Assembly: GCA_958510875.1 (NCBI GenBank)
Contig: OY294067.1
Location: 27,578,912-27,642,911, forward strand
Direction: 5' to 3'
DNA from: Endomychus coccineus
Lineage: Eukaryota; Arthropoda; Insecta; Coleoptera; Endomychidae
DNA: 64,000 nt
The notes under the pieces were generated by a model. That model saw nothing but the letters and a program-made list of their open reading frames with translations, had not been told where the DNA came from and searched no databases. Shown here one piece after another: positions 1 to 9,972 of the stretch. Position 1 is the first letter of the stretch. Every line of letters begins with the position of its first letter. Both the position numbers and the translations under genes were made by a program.

Positions 1-74
1 TGAAAACGTTAATTGTTAATAATAGAACTAATAGTCCAGTATGTATGCTGGGGGAATATCAATTTTTTTTTGCA

Positions 75-1828
75 GAAAGTCGAATCGGAAAAATCCTTTC
101 TGCATGATATTCTATGGACCATGAAGGTCATTCGTGACTACTCAGCGACTCTTCAATCTCCCTCAATTCACCCCTATACGCTAAATAAGGCAACCCCCTT
201 TTTAAGATAATTTTTAATGTATCAAAAAATTAAAATTAAGCTTCCAAAGTGTGTTCGAGGAGGTTTCTTGGGTCGCCGAACATGAATCCGAGAACATTTT
301 CTCGGAAAATTCATTCAATGACAGGAAAATCTGGAAAATTTGGTAGTTTTCACACAAATTTACTCATTTTTCACGTGTTTATTTAGTGTTTTATTCATAA
401 TAGAGGTTGACAGTCGCGTATTTCGATCCATAGTAGCAATAAAGCAGGAAAATTTTGGGAATACTGTGATAATTAAAAAATTGAAAAATATCATTTTCCG
501 GAAAAAATTAATTCTCCTTTTTTTGGATGGAATTTTTTTAGTGCCGTGTTGGGATAAGTTAATATTATCGATGCTAAATTACAGAAATTGAAAGTAATTA
601 AAAAAACATGATTATTTGAAAATGCCGGAAAAATCAAAAAAAATTACAAGGAAAAACACTCTAACGTCATAGAAATTATCGTATGATAAGTCACTACGGG
701 TTTTTTTGGTCGCTGATTTCGAATTTGCTAATTAAAAAGTTCAAAAATATCATTTACCGGAAAAACGTGAAAGTTTCATTATGAAATTTCCTTTTTTTTA
801 GTGGAATTTTTGAGTGTCGTGTTGATTCATGTTTATGTTTTCAATGTCTTATGTTAAATTATACAAAACTTAGAAGTGATGCCAAAAAAATAGTTATTTT
901 AAAAATGTATATTTAAAATTACTTGAAGAATTTATTCCAAAAAGAATATCATCAGTACGAATCTTTTAAAAAAATTACTTTGAATAAACAGTTGCAAACT
1001 TGTATGAATTTAAAAAAAATGCTTGTATTTTCTATATTTCCCTTCATTTTTCACATAATCCTAATGTTATTTTCAAACGTTTTTGATGTCAAATTCCTCA
1101 TCAGCGACCCAAAAAACCCTATAGTGACATATCACACGGTAATGTCGATGACATTAGAGAGTTTTTCTTTTCAATTTTCTTTGATTTTTAATTTTGTAAT
1201 TTTCAAATAATTATTTTTCTGGCATTACTTTCAATTTTTGTAATTTAGCATGGATATCTAAAACATAAACGTAACTCAACACGGCACTCAAACAATTCTA
1301 TTAAGAAAAGGAGAATTCATTGTAAAATTTTCGGCGTTTTCCCTGAAAATGATATTTTTGAACTTTTTAATTATCAAATTCGTAATCAGCAACCAAAAAA
1401 ACCCCTGTAGGGACCTATCACATGATAATTTCGATGACATTCAAAGATTTTCTTTTCAGGTTTTTCACAGTTTTTCCGCAAACTTTCCTGATTTTTTTTG
1501 CTACTCTGTATCGAAATAAGCGACTATTATGCATAAAGTGATGATTACGTGCAAAAATGAGAAAATGTTACCTATTTTCCGTCCATTGAATGAATTTTCC
1601 GGGAAAAACCTGGAACCTAAAAAAACTCCTAGAACCCATTTTGGAGACTTAGTTTTCATTTTTTAATAAATTAAATATTATTTTAAAACTGAGGTTGAAA
1701 ATAGGGTTAATTTATCATATACGGGTGAATTGGTGGAGATTGAAGAATCGCTCAGTAGTCACGAATGACCATCATGATCCATATAACATCAGACAAAAAG
1801 AATTTTTCCGATTCGACTTACTAAAAAA
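75..1828. repeat. Giant foldback (imperfect palindrome), about 1.75 kb
   Basis: The left half is repeated in reverse complement in the right half. For example, the segment around 120-180 (gtcattcgtgactactcagc) matches the complement of 1735-1775. The segment around 660-830 matches 1215-1440, and the outer ends (cgaatcggaaaaat at 81-94, atttttccgattcg at 1802-1815) close the structure near position 950. The arms are diverged and hold no credible protein. Short reading frames inside are shadows of the repeat. It resembles a Foldback-type or long-TIR non-autonomous transposon; I could not assign a family. Confidence 0.75.
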
Positions 1829-2246
1829 AATTTTGGTAATCGGCCTTATTCCCCACCTTACAGACTGGACTATAAGGTTTCCTTTATCACAAATGAACAC
1901 TACACGAAAATTGCAATCAACTTTCTTTTAAATAACGTGATATTTAACAAAGTAAAATTTCTTGTTTTTATCTGTAAAAATTTAATATCGTAAAGTAACA
2001 GACAGCTCCATTCAAATTCTCAACTTTTATTATTCTTCTATTTATAATAAAAGTTTATTTTGAAAATTTTCTACAGTGTATTTATTGAGTGTAGTGTTCA
2101 TTTCTGATATAATGGATATATAACAAGTAAAGACCAGTTCAATATGAAATTTAAGGTTTGCGAAACATTCAACATGAAATAAATTCAGTGATAGTTAACA
2201 AAGGGAATCTTAGTTTTATTGTTATAATGGTATATCACATACTACC

Positions 2247-2250
<4 letters not shown>

Positions 2251-2277
<27 letters not shown>

Positions 2278-2345
2278 GGGGCGGACAAGTCCACTTAGAC
2301 CGCTTGATTGGGTCCATTGTGCGCCCCTTAATACAAGAATCAATC
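2251..2345 (-). repeat. (CAAT)n microsatellite plus LINE 3'-end-like segment
   Basis: About six CAAT units (2251-2273) are followed by a GC-richer stretch. It resembles the block at 18210-18290 next to a minus-strand LINE RNase H relic (shared phrases like 'cacttag', 'ttgggtccattgtgcgcccc' versus 'gttgagcccattttgcaccc'). I infer the 3' tail of a minus-oriented non-LTR retrotransposon with a simple-repeat end. Confidence 0.4.
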
Positions 2346-2392
2346 CAGCAGGCCTACGGCAGTCCCGAAGGCTAAAATTGTGCATGGACTAT

Positions 2393-2442
2393 TCTCTTAT
2401 GGCTTCAAGCAGCATATGTGTGCTGCTTGAAGCCGTAAGAGA
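2393..2442. repeat. 22-bp hairpin with a 6-nt loop
   Basis: The left arm 2393-2414 and right arm 2421-2442 are complementary over 22 bp with one G-T wobble; the loop is tatgtg. The size suits a cruciform, a MITE core or a small-RNA precursor, but nothing else supports a function. Confidence 0.7.
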
Positions 2443-2510
2443 AATTAATTAATTCAGAAATTTGTGATTAAAGTGAAAATTTGTGTTTCATTCATTTTTT
2501 TTGCTTCTAG

Positions 2511-2805
2511 AAGAGAGTTTGGACTAGAAAGATTCGTGCCATCGTCATTATTAGAAAATATAAAACGAAAAGAAGTGAGGAAGTTGGTTTCGCACTTTTT
2601 AAAATTGCACGCCAGCATGGCAGGTCCAGGCAAACAACTCACAGCTTTGCAAGCCAAACTACATTACTTAGATATAGTCAGCCAATTGCCGAGCTACGGC
2701 GCAAAATGTTTCTCGGCTGGTCCCCGGGGAGATTCCATGGAACGGGTCATATTGGTCAGTCCCAAATTTGGTCTCAGTCAAATAACTGGAAACCGAAATT
2801 CAGTG
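2511..2805 (+). CDS. FRMPD-like gene, exon with FERM F2/F3 boundary
   Basis: The acceptor is ttgcttctag at 2501-2510 and the donor is cagtg|gtaag at 2806. It encodes 98 residues, including KLHYLDIVSQLPSYGAKCF, and ends in phase 0. A start-like ATG at 2464 is inside the polypyrimidine tract of the intron and is not used as a start. Confidence 0.8.
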
Positions 2806-5800
2806 GTAAGTTTTTGTACGTTCAATTTCTCGACGTTGCGCAATATTTATTGTGATGAGGAAAAGTTATAAATGATACTTGTCAAATTCTGTTTTATTAA
2901 TATGGTAAACACGTTTTTTTTAATACACTAAAAGAGTTTACAACTGGGGTTACATTATAACACTAATAAGTTCGAAACCCACTAAAACATCATCAGAGTA
3001 AACTAAATTAGAAATACTTTCGCTTGAAAGATAATTGTATATTTACACCCATAGCTTCCAAGTATTCGGCTCTGGGCCGAATTCTCGGACTCCCGTCCTT
3101 TTTGCTGTTCGGGATCCATCGGTATACTAAAATATTGCTCCTGTCCTAATTGGGTGCATTTTTCCCTGTCTCTAATCTTCTTTGTTACCGAGGTGAGTTT
3201 GAAAGGTCATGTTTATGTCGTCCCTTGATGAGTAATGCATGTTTCATCTTCAGAGTTCCTTCCAACCTTTCTGAGATTATTCTTCGCAGCCCTTCGTATT
3301 GCCCTGTTATACATATACATGCGAGCTCCTCTAACAGGGATCTCCTTGTTGTGTTTTGGTGTTCTTCCTCACTTTTGTATCAGCTCTTCTGGTCCGTAGC
3401 GTTTCCCTCATCCATGTGGTCTACATCTCGAGGGAAGCCTTCGAAGTGGCATATCACGCGTTATCAAAAGTCCCCAGATGTTGAGGAAAGCTCATTGAAG
3501 TATTTATTTCGGTTCTAAGACCTTCTCAAGTTCACATGTCAGTTGTTACAGTAAGGTTTCGTTTGATCTACATGCTCTATATGCATCGATACATCTGTAT
3601 GATGAATGATGAACTGATTCCTTCAGTGTTGAAAATAATACTTCATAATATGCTACAGCTAATACTGACCTTATGAATTTTATTTTAGCCTGTCCCCATT
3701 GCGAATTTAGAAGATATGAGAAGAATCGAAGTACGAAACGACGACGAAATAAGTAGAACCGTACAGATCCGATTGCAAAACGACAAATTAGTTTCGATTT
3801 CGCTAGAAGAACGCGATGCCAGTGAACTCGTGCTGGTACTCCGGGGCTATTTCTGTTTAGCCACCGGTCAAAATTTGCCCGTGGATCAAGAAGAATCTGC
3901 TCCGTTGGACGATCTTGCTCCTCCTTATCTATCTCAACACAAAGTAGTACCGGAGAAATGGAGTTACATCAATCTTAATTCCATCAAACCAGCCTGTTTC
4001 ACCATGCCTCCCATCTATCAAGGAATCAACCGAAAGACGAATGGTTTATACAATACAATGGGTAGACAAAGCAAAGCACCGTTAATGTTGGGTTATAGTT
4101 TGGACAGTAACATGAACAATTCACTGTCTAATAGAAACCACCAGATTAGAAATAGTTTTGACTTGCAGAGTGTAGTTTCGATGGAAATCATGGAAGGTGG
4201 TGTTGTGGAAGCAAGGAACGATGAAGTATTACGTAGGGTTCGTGAGATGCATATGTTAGTAGAAGATTCGGAGAAATATTTGACAGAACAACAAAACTTG
4301 GATAGAGTAAACGCCCTAGCGGAATGGCAGGAAACTAGCGTGGACATTGAGAGTGATACGGATAGTTTATATATGGATGACGGTCCAGGAAAATTGAAAC
4401 ATAGCGATTCGTTACTTCTGTTGACCAAGGGGCACAACATGCATTCAGAATCACGCAGTTCTTTCACAAACGCGGCCATAGAAATGCTCAGATCAGAGAT
4501 GATCCAATCAGAGAGTGACAACGACTCAATCAATACCCCCCACAATTCCCCCAAACATAAACTCAACCTTCATCAGCCGAACGGTCTCACGAACCGCGTT
4601 AGTTTCGGTCTCCGGAGTCCCGACAATTCCACAAGTAAAGATACGAATTTCCAAGCGTATCTTCAAAAATTGCGTGAACTCAAAAACAATGGAGAGAATA
4701 TATCAAACGGTTCCGATTCCATAACGGAGATGTACGTTTTCGATCCGGATTTGATAGATCTCACCCTTTTACCCCCACCGGGTACGCCTGACGAATTAGA
4801 CAGTGCCTTACCTACACCAATAAGCGTACCGCCGATTTCCTTTGCCGATTCCGTGGAGAATCTGAGCAGACTAGGTTTTTCAAATGAACAAGATTTAGAG
4901 ACGTTTTTAGCTAGTGTTAGAGTGCCTCCGCCGATTCAAAAAGTGACGCCTGCTGTAGAATTAACACCGGAAGAAATCATGTCGTATATAATTCCACCTC
5001 CACCAATAACAAACGAAGACTTTAACAATTTGGCGTTGTACGATCAAGACCGCGAATTGAACGTGTTGAGTGTGCCGACTGACGTTGAACGCGAACAAAG
5101 CCCGTGCAATGGTGTCAAAAGAAAAAACAGTAATTGTAGCGTTAAATCGAACATAATAGAATATGCGACTGTCGATCGGAAAGGTGCGTTTTCTTGTTGC
5201 GCAAGGAGTAAACCGGACAAATACCCTGAACCCGAAGGTAAACAGTGTATTCAACTTCCTCCCAGAAGGTGTTCGGATGAAAAACCACCGGATCGGCCGC
5301 CGAAAACTTCTCCACAAGAAAGGCAACGATCTCAATCCCTTACATATAACAACACCAAAACCCTTAGTGAATATCCTCCACAACTACCACCTCGCGGTGA
5401 ATACAACCATCAAGCTCCTGCACATCTCTTCCTACCACCAAAGAAACCTCCCTTACCACCGGTTCCCTCTCTGGAATTTCTCAGGCAAAAGAAACTCGTA
5501 CCTCCCCAACCAAAAACAAATTCTGAAATTAGGACCGCTGGCATCGGTTCGCCCCATCTTCAGAGAAACAGAAATATGTACAGCGATTTGGATGCCACTT
5601 ATACCGACAAACTTGATGGGAAGCAGTGTTTGTTCCGTCAGAATACAGCCGTGAGTACTCCAACTTCACCATATTTGGGTAAGTACAGGGATACACTGAT
5701 AATAATCTATAAAAGAGTTCACACTGTGAATACACTACAACACTAAAGATAAGAAATAATCACCCTTATCGACTAAAAATAATATCAAAGTACTGTGAAC

Positions 5801-8800
5801 CTTTCGGCTATCAAGTAGTCATCATCAGAGTAAACTAAGCTATAAATCAAAATGTGCCTGTTCAAATACTATTTGGATATAATAATGTGAACAACAAATG
5901 AACATGAACAGTAATTTTTCTATTTAATGAACGGTTCTGTCGTTACAATGCTTAACTATTTGTGTTTATGAAGGAATGTTTTCAATTCTTAACCTGGCGT
6001 GACATGTTTTATTCAAAATTTCGTATTATTTCTAATTTTAATTTTTCTAATTCATATGTTTGTTTTCTAAATAAATCCAGTTACCTATGTAAATAAATAA
6101 ATGTTGAACATGAATAATCTAATCTCTGTATGTATTTCCTAGGTAGAGGAGCGCAGTTAACTGCTGTATCGATTCCTTCCCCCGAAAAGCAAAATTCCTC
6201 GGATTTACCATCAATACAAGAGTTTACACAACATAATTTCGATACTCAGCTACAGTCTGACTATTCTAACGGTTATGATAGTAAGGCATTGCCGAATTAT
6301 TCGAGACTGAAAGAACAACAAGAATATTTCAATAGAAATGGTTGTGCCTCTCCTATAAGAAATGGTTGTACATCTAATAGAGAAAATTTATTAGTCAAGA
6401 CTGATGCTGCGATGGCTAGTTTGCTAGTCAGACTAGATCAAGTGGCAGCTCAATGTAACGCAGCGCAAGTTCATGGTGGTGGAAGATTGATTTGCGAAGA
6501 AAAATTTCAGGTTAGTTTTATTCTGCATTATTACGTCAAATACGATTTATTTATCGGCTTATTTTGATGATTCAAACACATAACAAAGGTCAACAAAAAA
6601 AATATTTTTTTTTGGGTTTCTGTTCTCTTGTTTAAATTCTGATTCTAGACATTGAAAAACACTTAAATATTCATATTTAGTTCATAAAGTTTGCTTTGGT
6701 CTGATTTACGACGATGAGTATGATTGAAAAAATGCTTAAAAGCTTTAAAGTTATGGGCTGCAGAATGTCTCATAAACTTCATATGCTACATTCTCATCTG
6801 GACGAATTTAAAGACAACATGGGGGCCTACTCCGAAGAACAAGGAGAACGTTTTCACCAAGACGTGATGGACTTTGAACGGCGATATCAAGGGCAGTACA
6901 ACGAGAATATGATGGGAGATTACATTTGGGGTTTAATACGAGAGAGCTCATACGAGCATAGAAGAAATACGAAAAATATTCACTTTTAGACATTAATTTC
7001 TTGTTATTTTACATCTATATGTTATTGTTTATCACAAATCTTGAATAAAAAAGACCATTGTATCTAAAAAAATGTTTTCTAATTATAATTTACAGTGGGT
7101 GTAGAAAAAATATAAAAAATTGAAAAATTGAAAAATTGATCTAGTTTCTACAAAAGCAAACTTTAATCGGAAAATATTTTTTTTTCCTTATTTTTGTCGT
7201 AGGAGAAACCAAAATTTAACATGTAGAAGTTAGACCCAAAAATCGTGTTGCTCGGTGTAATCTGTGCATGCGTATATTAGTGTGTACAGGATGTTCCATA
7301 GTACTTGGATGAACCAAAGGAACATATTCTTAATTGGGACAACCTATATAATGTTCCGAATTTAGATTATGCTCAACTCCCCTATACTCCAATATAGGGT
7401 TTCATATAATTATATGGGGAGTTTCAGAAGTAATGTCCAATTGTGATCGCTGATTACAAAAGTCACTGCGATGTCATCAACAAGAGGCTGGGGGAAAAGA
7501 CGTAGCATACAACAGTATCGTTTAGTCTATATGGCGTGTAGCCGGTAGTGTGGTTTTAACTCTTTCTCTCTGTTCCTAAGGAGTCCTCGTGTTATTGGAA
7601 CGTGTTTTACCTGTAAATGAGCGTGTATAAGAGTGTTATGACTAAGTAAAGTGCGTTGCAAAATGGCTTCTTAAAGGAATTTTTATGTTAGTTCTTACGT
7701 TTGTTAGTTAATTATTTATGCCGAATAAATGTGGTGCTCCTGAGTGGAAAGTTCAAATAAATATCGGCTATCCCTGTGAAAATTTGCATGGTAACAAGAA
7801 TAACAGAATGAGATTCTCGTAGTAAGTGTAAATTTTGTCAATTATTTTGCAATTAGAACAAATTGGATGCAAAATATTGTGCAACATAGCCTCTTACTTG
7901 TGATTTAACAATCGAGCGTTCAGGCCTTGTACTGTACAAGGTATTTTTCTTTTCTGTGCGTAGAGGAGGGCAACTTGTCTCCTCATCAGTCCGGTGTACT
8001 CTATGGAATTCAGTAGCCTGATATAGGGGATACTTCTGATTTCCTCGGGTGTAGCTCTATCATTCCCAAGGTATGTCCGACGACCAAAGTGTATGCCGTG
8101 CATCGACACAGCACATACGTGGGTGTCTCCTCTTCCACGCCGTAACCCCTGGATGTGAACTGATCTACCAGACCTATCGTATAGAGATGTTTGTTGCATG
8201 TTGCATGGGGCCTATCTGGTCAAGAATGCAACAAGATTCCTTATGTCTTGTCTGCTGAACGTCAGTAGGTTTTTCACTCGTTGCTGTTGGAGGTCTCGCA
8301 TTAGTCGCTTGTTGTGCGACGTACGGGGCAGTTACCTCCAATAGGCATGGTGCCATGCCTCGAACCATTTTTGGATTACAGATTTCCCTGTGACATGAGA
8401 AATGCCTCAAGTTGGTTCTGGTCCAATCAGGGGTTGTTCCACCCCCCTTTAGCGAGAGCGACGGCACTTTCAATCCCTTCGAGTCTGGTTTTCTCAGACA
8501 CCCATACGAGTGTAACTCTATTGGGGTTATTTATTAGTGCTGTTAACTCCTTGACACAATCGAGTACACATTGTGAGGTGATTGTGTATGACTCCAGTCC
8601 TTAAGCACTGCTAGGTTGCTTGCTATGATTGTGATTTGTCTATTCTCATAGGCTCTCTCTCCCTCATAATTCGAGCACATGTTCTAATTGCTAGTATTTT
8701 TACTTGGAATTATGTCGCGAGTGTCCCCAGGTTTAAATAAATTATTTTCCCTTGGTCCCATGTCTCGTTCCAGCACCTGTTCTTTTTTCGGTCTTGGTGC

Positions 8801-9972
8801 CTTCGGTAAACCTTACGGAATTCCCTGGTATTATATGAGGATCGTCCCCAGTGTTCTCCCTCTCATTCAAGGGTCGAATCGTAAACGATACGGAAGTACT
8901 GTGAACCCTGATCCCTGTCGGATCTCGTCCCCAATGGCCCAGCTGATACAAGCAATCCAAGAATGCTTCGGCCTTTTTGGTACAGGGTATTGGTATTGAG
9001 AGAATTTGGTGTACTTTTTGGCTCGCCCTCAGCAGTGGTTGCAATAAATACAAAAATGGCAGTTCAACATAAGACTGGATCAATGTCAAAAACTTAAACT
9101 TGAAAAGAAAATCAATTGCAGGTTGTTTTCTTTGGAGTTGAATTCGCAACCACTTTGATATTCAATTGGACATAACTTCTGAAATACCCCATAGAATTAT
9201 ATAAACCCTATATTGCAAGTTCAGTGAAGATGAGTATAATTCGGAATAGTATATAAAATGTCCCATTTAAAATATGTGTATGGTTCATCCTACGAATGTC
9301 TACAATTTTCGTAATTGATTTTATTTCATATCTTCTATAATAACGGATATATCGGACTGCAACACAATAATGACATCTATCGGCTTATAACTTATTGGTG
9401 TGTTTTATTTTATCGCTTATCTTTGATATCTTTCAAGACTTCTTTATTATGGATTCAAATTTAATCAACTATAAATCAAAACTTTTGTTTATACTAAGAT
9501 CACTCAGAACCATGATAGTGTGATTCTACTTGTTAAGAATGATGATGAACGATTCACCAGAATATCCCTAATATACTTTCCTTCATTTATATATGATTTT
9601 TGATTGCAGATCGCCAAAGAAGAACTAATATCTCAATCATTGCAACTTGTTACGTCCAGTAAGATGTTAGTTATAGCAATGTCCGATCCAACTTTGCCCG
9701 ATCTGCCCGAAAATTTAGCGATATGTCTAACAATTTTGCGAAGACTAACGGAATTATGTCAGGATTTGGCCAATCACACCACAGCACCTCTTCAAACTAG
9801 AAATCTCATATTGAAAGTACACGACGTCACTGCAGCATTCCGCAAATTGATAACCTCGAACATAGATCGGAGTTCTCAAAAAGCCATAGAGGAACATTTA
9901 GCTGCGCAAGCAGAAGGCTTAGCTAATGTTTTAGCCACTTTACTGAGAAGTCTACGAGTATTTTCTCCTTGA
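2511..9972 (+). CDS. FERM and PDZ domain-containing (FRMPD)-like scaffold protein, 3' four exons
   Basis: The exons are 2511-2805, 3689-5678, 6143-6510 and 9610-9972 (stop). All junctions are GT-AG and the phases fit (0, 1, 0), giving 1004 visible residues. The first exon starts on the last base of a codon, so upstream exons lie outside the window. Visible residues 1 to about 150 resemble the end of FERM lobe F2 (GLERFVPSSLLE...LHYLDIVSQLP) and lobe F3 (VILVSPKFGLSQIT...VLVLRGYFCLATGQ) of FRMPD proteins. An acidic, serine-rich middle follows. Proline-rich SH3-ligand-like motifs come next (DRPPKTSP, PQLPPRGEY, PPKKPPLPPVP). The last 120 residues are leucine-rich and probably a helical bundle. 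FRMPD proteins are cortical/synaptic scaffolds in other animals; any PDZ domain would be upstream. AATAAA lies at 10001-10006. All introns carry transposon relics. The family call is good; the exact orthologue is uncertain. Confidence 0.8.
2895..3030 (-). repeat. Penelope-like element tail, copy 1 in FRMPD-like intron 1
   Basis: It shares the ordered phrases 'aaaagagtt(t/c)aca', 'cattataacac' and 'catcatcagagtaaacta' with 5690-5890 and, inverted, with 25690-25870, where the same sequence follows a PLE endonuclease frame. It contains a degraded hammerhead core (tcatcag at 2991-2997 on the complement). Confidence 0.5.
3050..3530 (-). pseudogene. Unclassified coding-like relic in FRMPD-like intron 1
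   Basis: This block is GC-richer than its surroundings. On the minus strand it reads as broken protein segments, for example LLEELACICITGQYEGLRRI near 3340-3280 and MRETLRTRRADTKVRKN near 3415-3365, in different frames. It looks like a mobile-element relic. I do not recognise the family. Confidence 0.35.
3689..5678 (+). CDS. FRMPD-like gene, large exon
   Basis: The acceptor is tattttag at 3681-3688 and the exon opens in frame with PVPIANLEDMRRIEVRND, the end of the FERM F3 lobe. The donor is ttgg|gtaagt at 5679. The later part is low-complexity, acidic and then proline-rich. Confidence 0.85.
5685..5890 (-). mobile_element. Penelope-like element tail, copy 2, fills FRMPD-like intron 2
   Basis: It is the reverse complement of 25690-25870 with clear similarity along the whole length (e.g. 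'caaaatgtgcctgttcaaatactattt' region versus its inverse at 25690-25715). The insertion begins within about 10 bases of the splice donor at 5679. It carries a hammerhead-like core, listed separately. Confidence 0.65.
5790..5833 (-). ncRNA. Hammerhead-like ribozyme motif, family B (degenerate)
   Basis: On the minus strand: CTGATGA core (complement of 5822-5828), stem II GACTA/TAGCC with one mismatch, GAAA, then AGTAC that partly pairs with TTACT before the core as stem I. The cleavage triplet position reads CAC instead of a NUH triplet, so it is probably inactive. Confidence 0.4.
6143..6510 (+). CDS. FRMPD-like gene, third visible exon
   Basis: It joins in phase 1 (G|GT) and encodes RGAQLTAVSIPSPEK... 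then KTDAAMASLLVRLDQVAAQC and ends in KFQ at the donor cag|gttag. Confidence 0.8.
6714..6989 (+). pseudogene. Transposon-derived C-terminal protein fragment (91 codons) in FRMPD-like intron 3
   Basis: The open frame contains KLHMLHSHLDEF, GERFHQDVMDFERRYQGQYN and a MMGDYIWGLIRE block. This pattern (HSHLD...GERFHQD...RYQG...DYCW) recurs in uncharacterised repetitive proteins of arthropod genomes, probably the C terminus of a DNA-transposon protein; that recollection is the only basis. An AATAAA follows at about 7025. The frame lies between two FRMPD-like exons that join in phase without it, so it is not a host exon. The rest of the parent element is not visible. Confidence 0.5.
7296..9297. mobile_element. 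2-kb element with about 150-bp terminal inverted repeats
   Basis: The left end (7296-7443, with cttggatgaacca, ttccgaattta, tatagggttt, agaagtaatgtccaattg) matches the inverse of the right end (9162-9297, with caattggacataacttct, aaaccctata, aattcggaa, tggttcatcc). The right part of the interior is a minus-strand LINE RNase H relic; the left part (7450-7890) has no recognisable content. It is either a transposon that acquired LINE sequence or one into which a LINE fragment inserted. Confidence 0.65.
7894..9149 (-). pseudogene. Non-LTR retrotransposon RNase H domain relic
   Basis: Read on the minus strand, pieces in several frames follow RNase H order: TEGTKTEKRTGAGT near 8810-8760 (like the FTDGSKTEKGTGAG start), LINNPNRVTLVWVSEK near 8545-8490 (the VTLVWVPGH motif), then a C-terminal tail with GDTHVCAVSMHG and RRTYLGNDRATPEEIRSI near 8130-8020. 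Stops and frameshifts make it non-functional. Confidence 0.6.
9610..9972 (+). CDS. FRMPD-like gene, terminal exon
   Basis: The acceptor is ttgcag at 9604-9609. It encodes IAKEELISQSLQLVTSSK through LLRSLRVFSP and a TGA stop. The leucine/alanine-rich helical pattern suggests a small helix bundle, which is inference. Poly(A) signal at 10001. Confidence 0.85.
   Translation: MAKEELISQSLQLVTSSKMLVIAMSDPTLPDLPENLAICLTILRRLTELCQDLANHTTAPLQTRNLILKVHDVTAAFRKLITSNIDRSSQKAIEEHLAAQAEGLANVLATLLRSLRVFSP

Larger units (their letters stand above)
1829..2510. other. Non-coding stretch upstream of the first FRMPD-like exon in the window
   Basis: This is intron sequence before the acceptor at 2509-2510. It contains a CAAT repeat, a possible LINE 3' end and a strong hairpin, listed separately. 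I see no exon in it. Confidence 0.5.

Noticed and set aside
13..210. 65-codon frame at the window start
   Set aside because: It lies in the arm of the 75-1828 foldback and its complement occurs near 1700-1830; no domain.
3150..3518. 122-codon plus-strand frame
   Set aside because: The minus strand of the same block reads more like a protein relic; the plus frame has no recognisable motif.
4093..4566. Long minus-strand frame opposite the FRMPD-like exon
   Set aside because: Shadow of the real coding exon on the plus strand; no motif.
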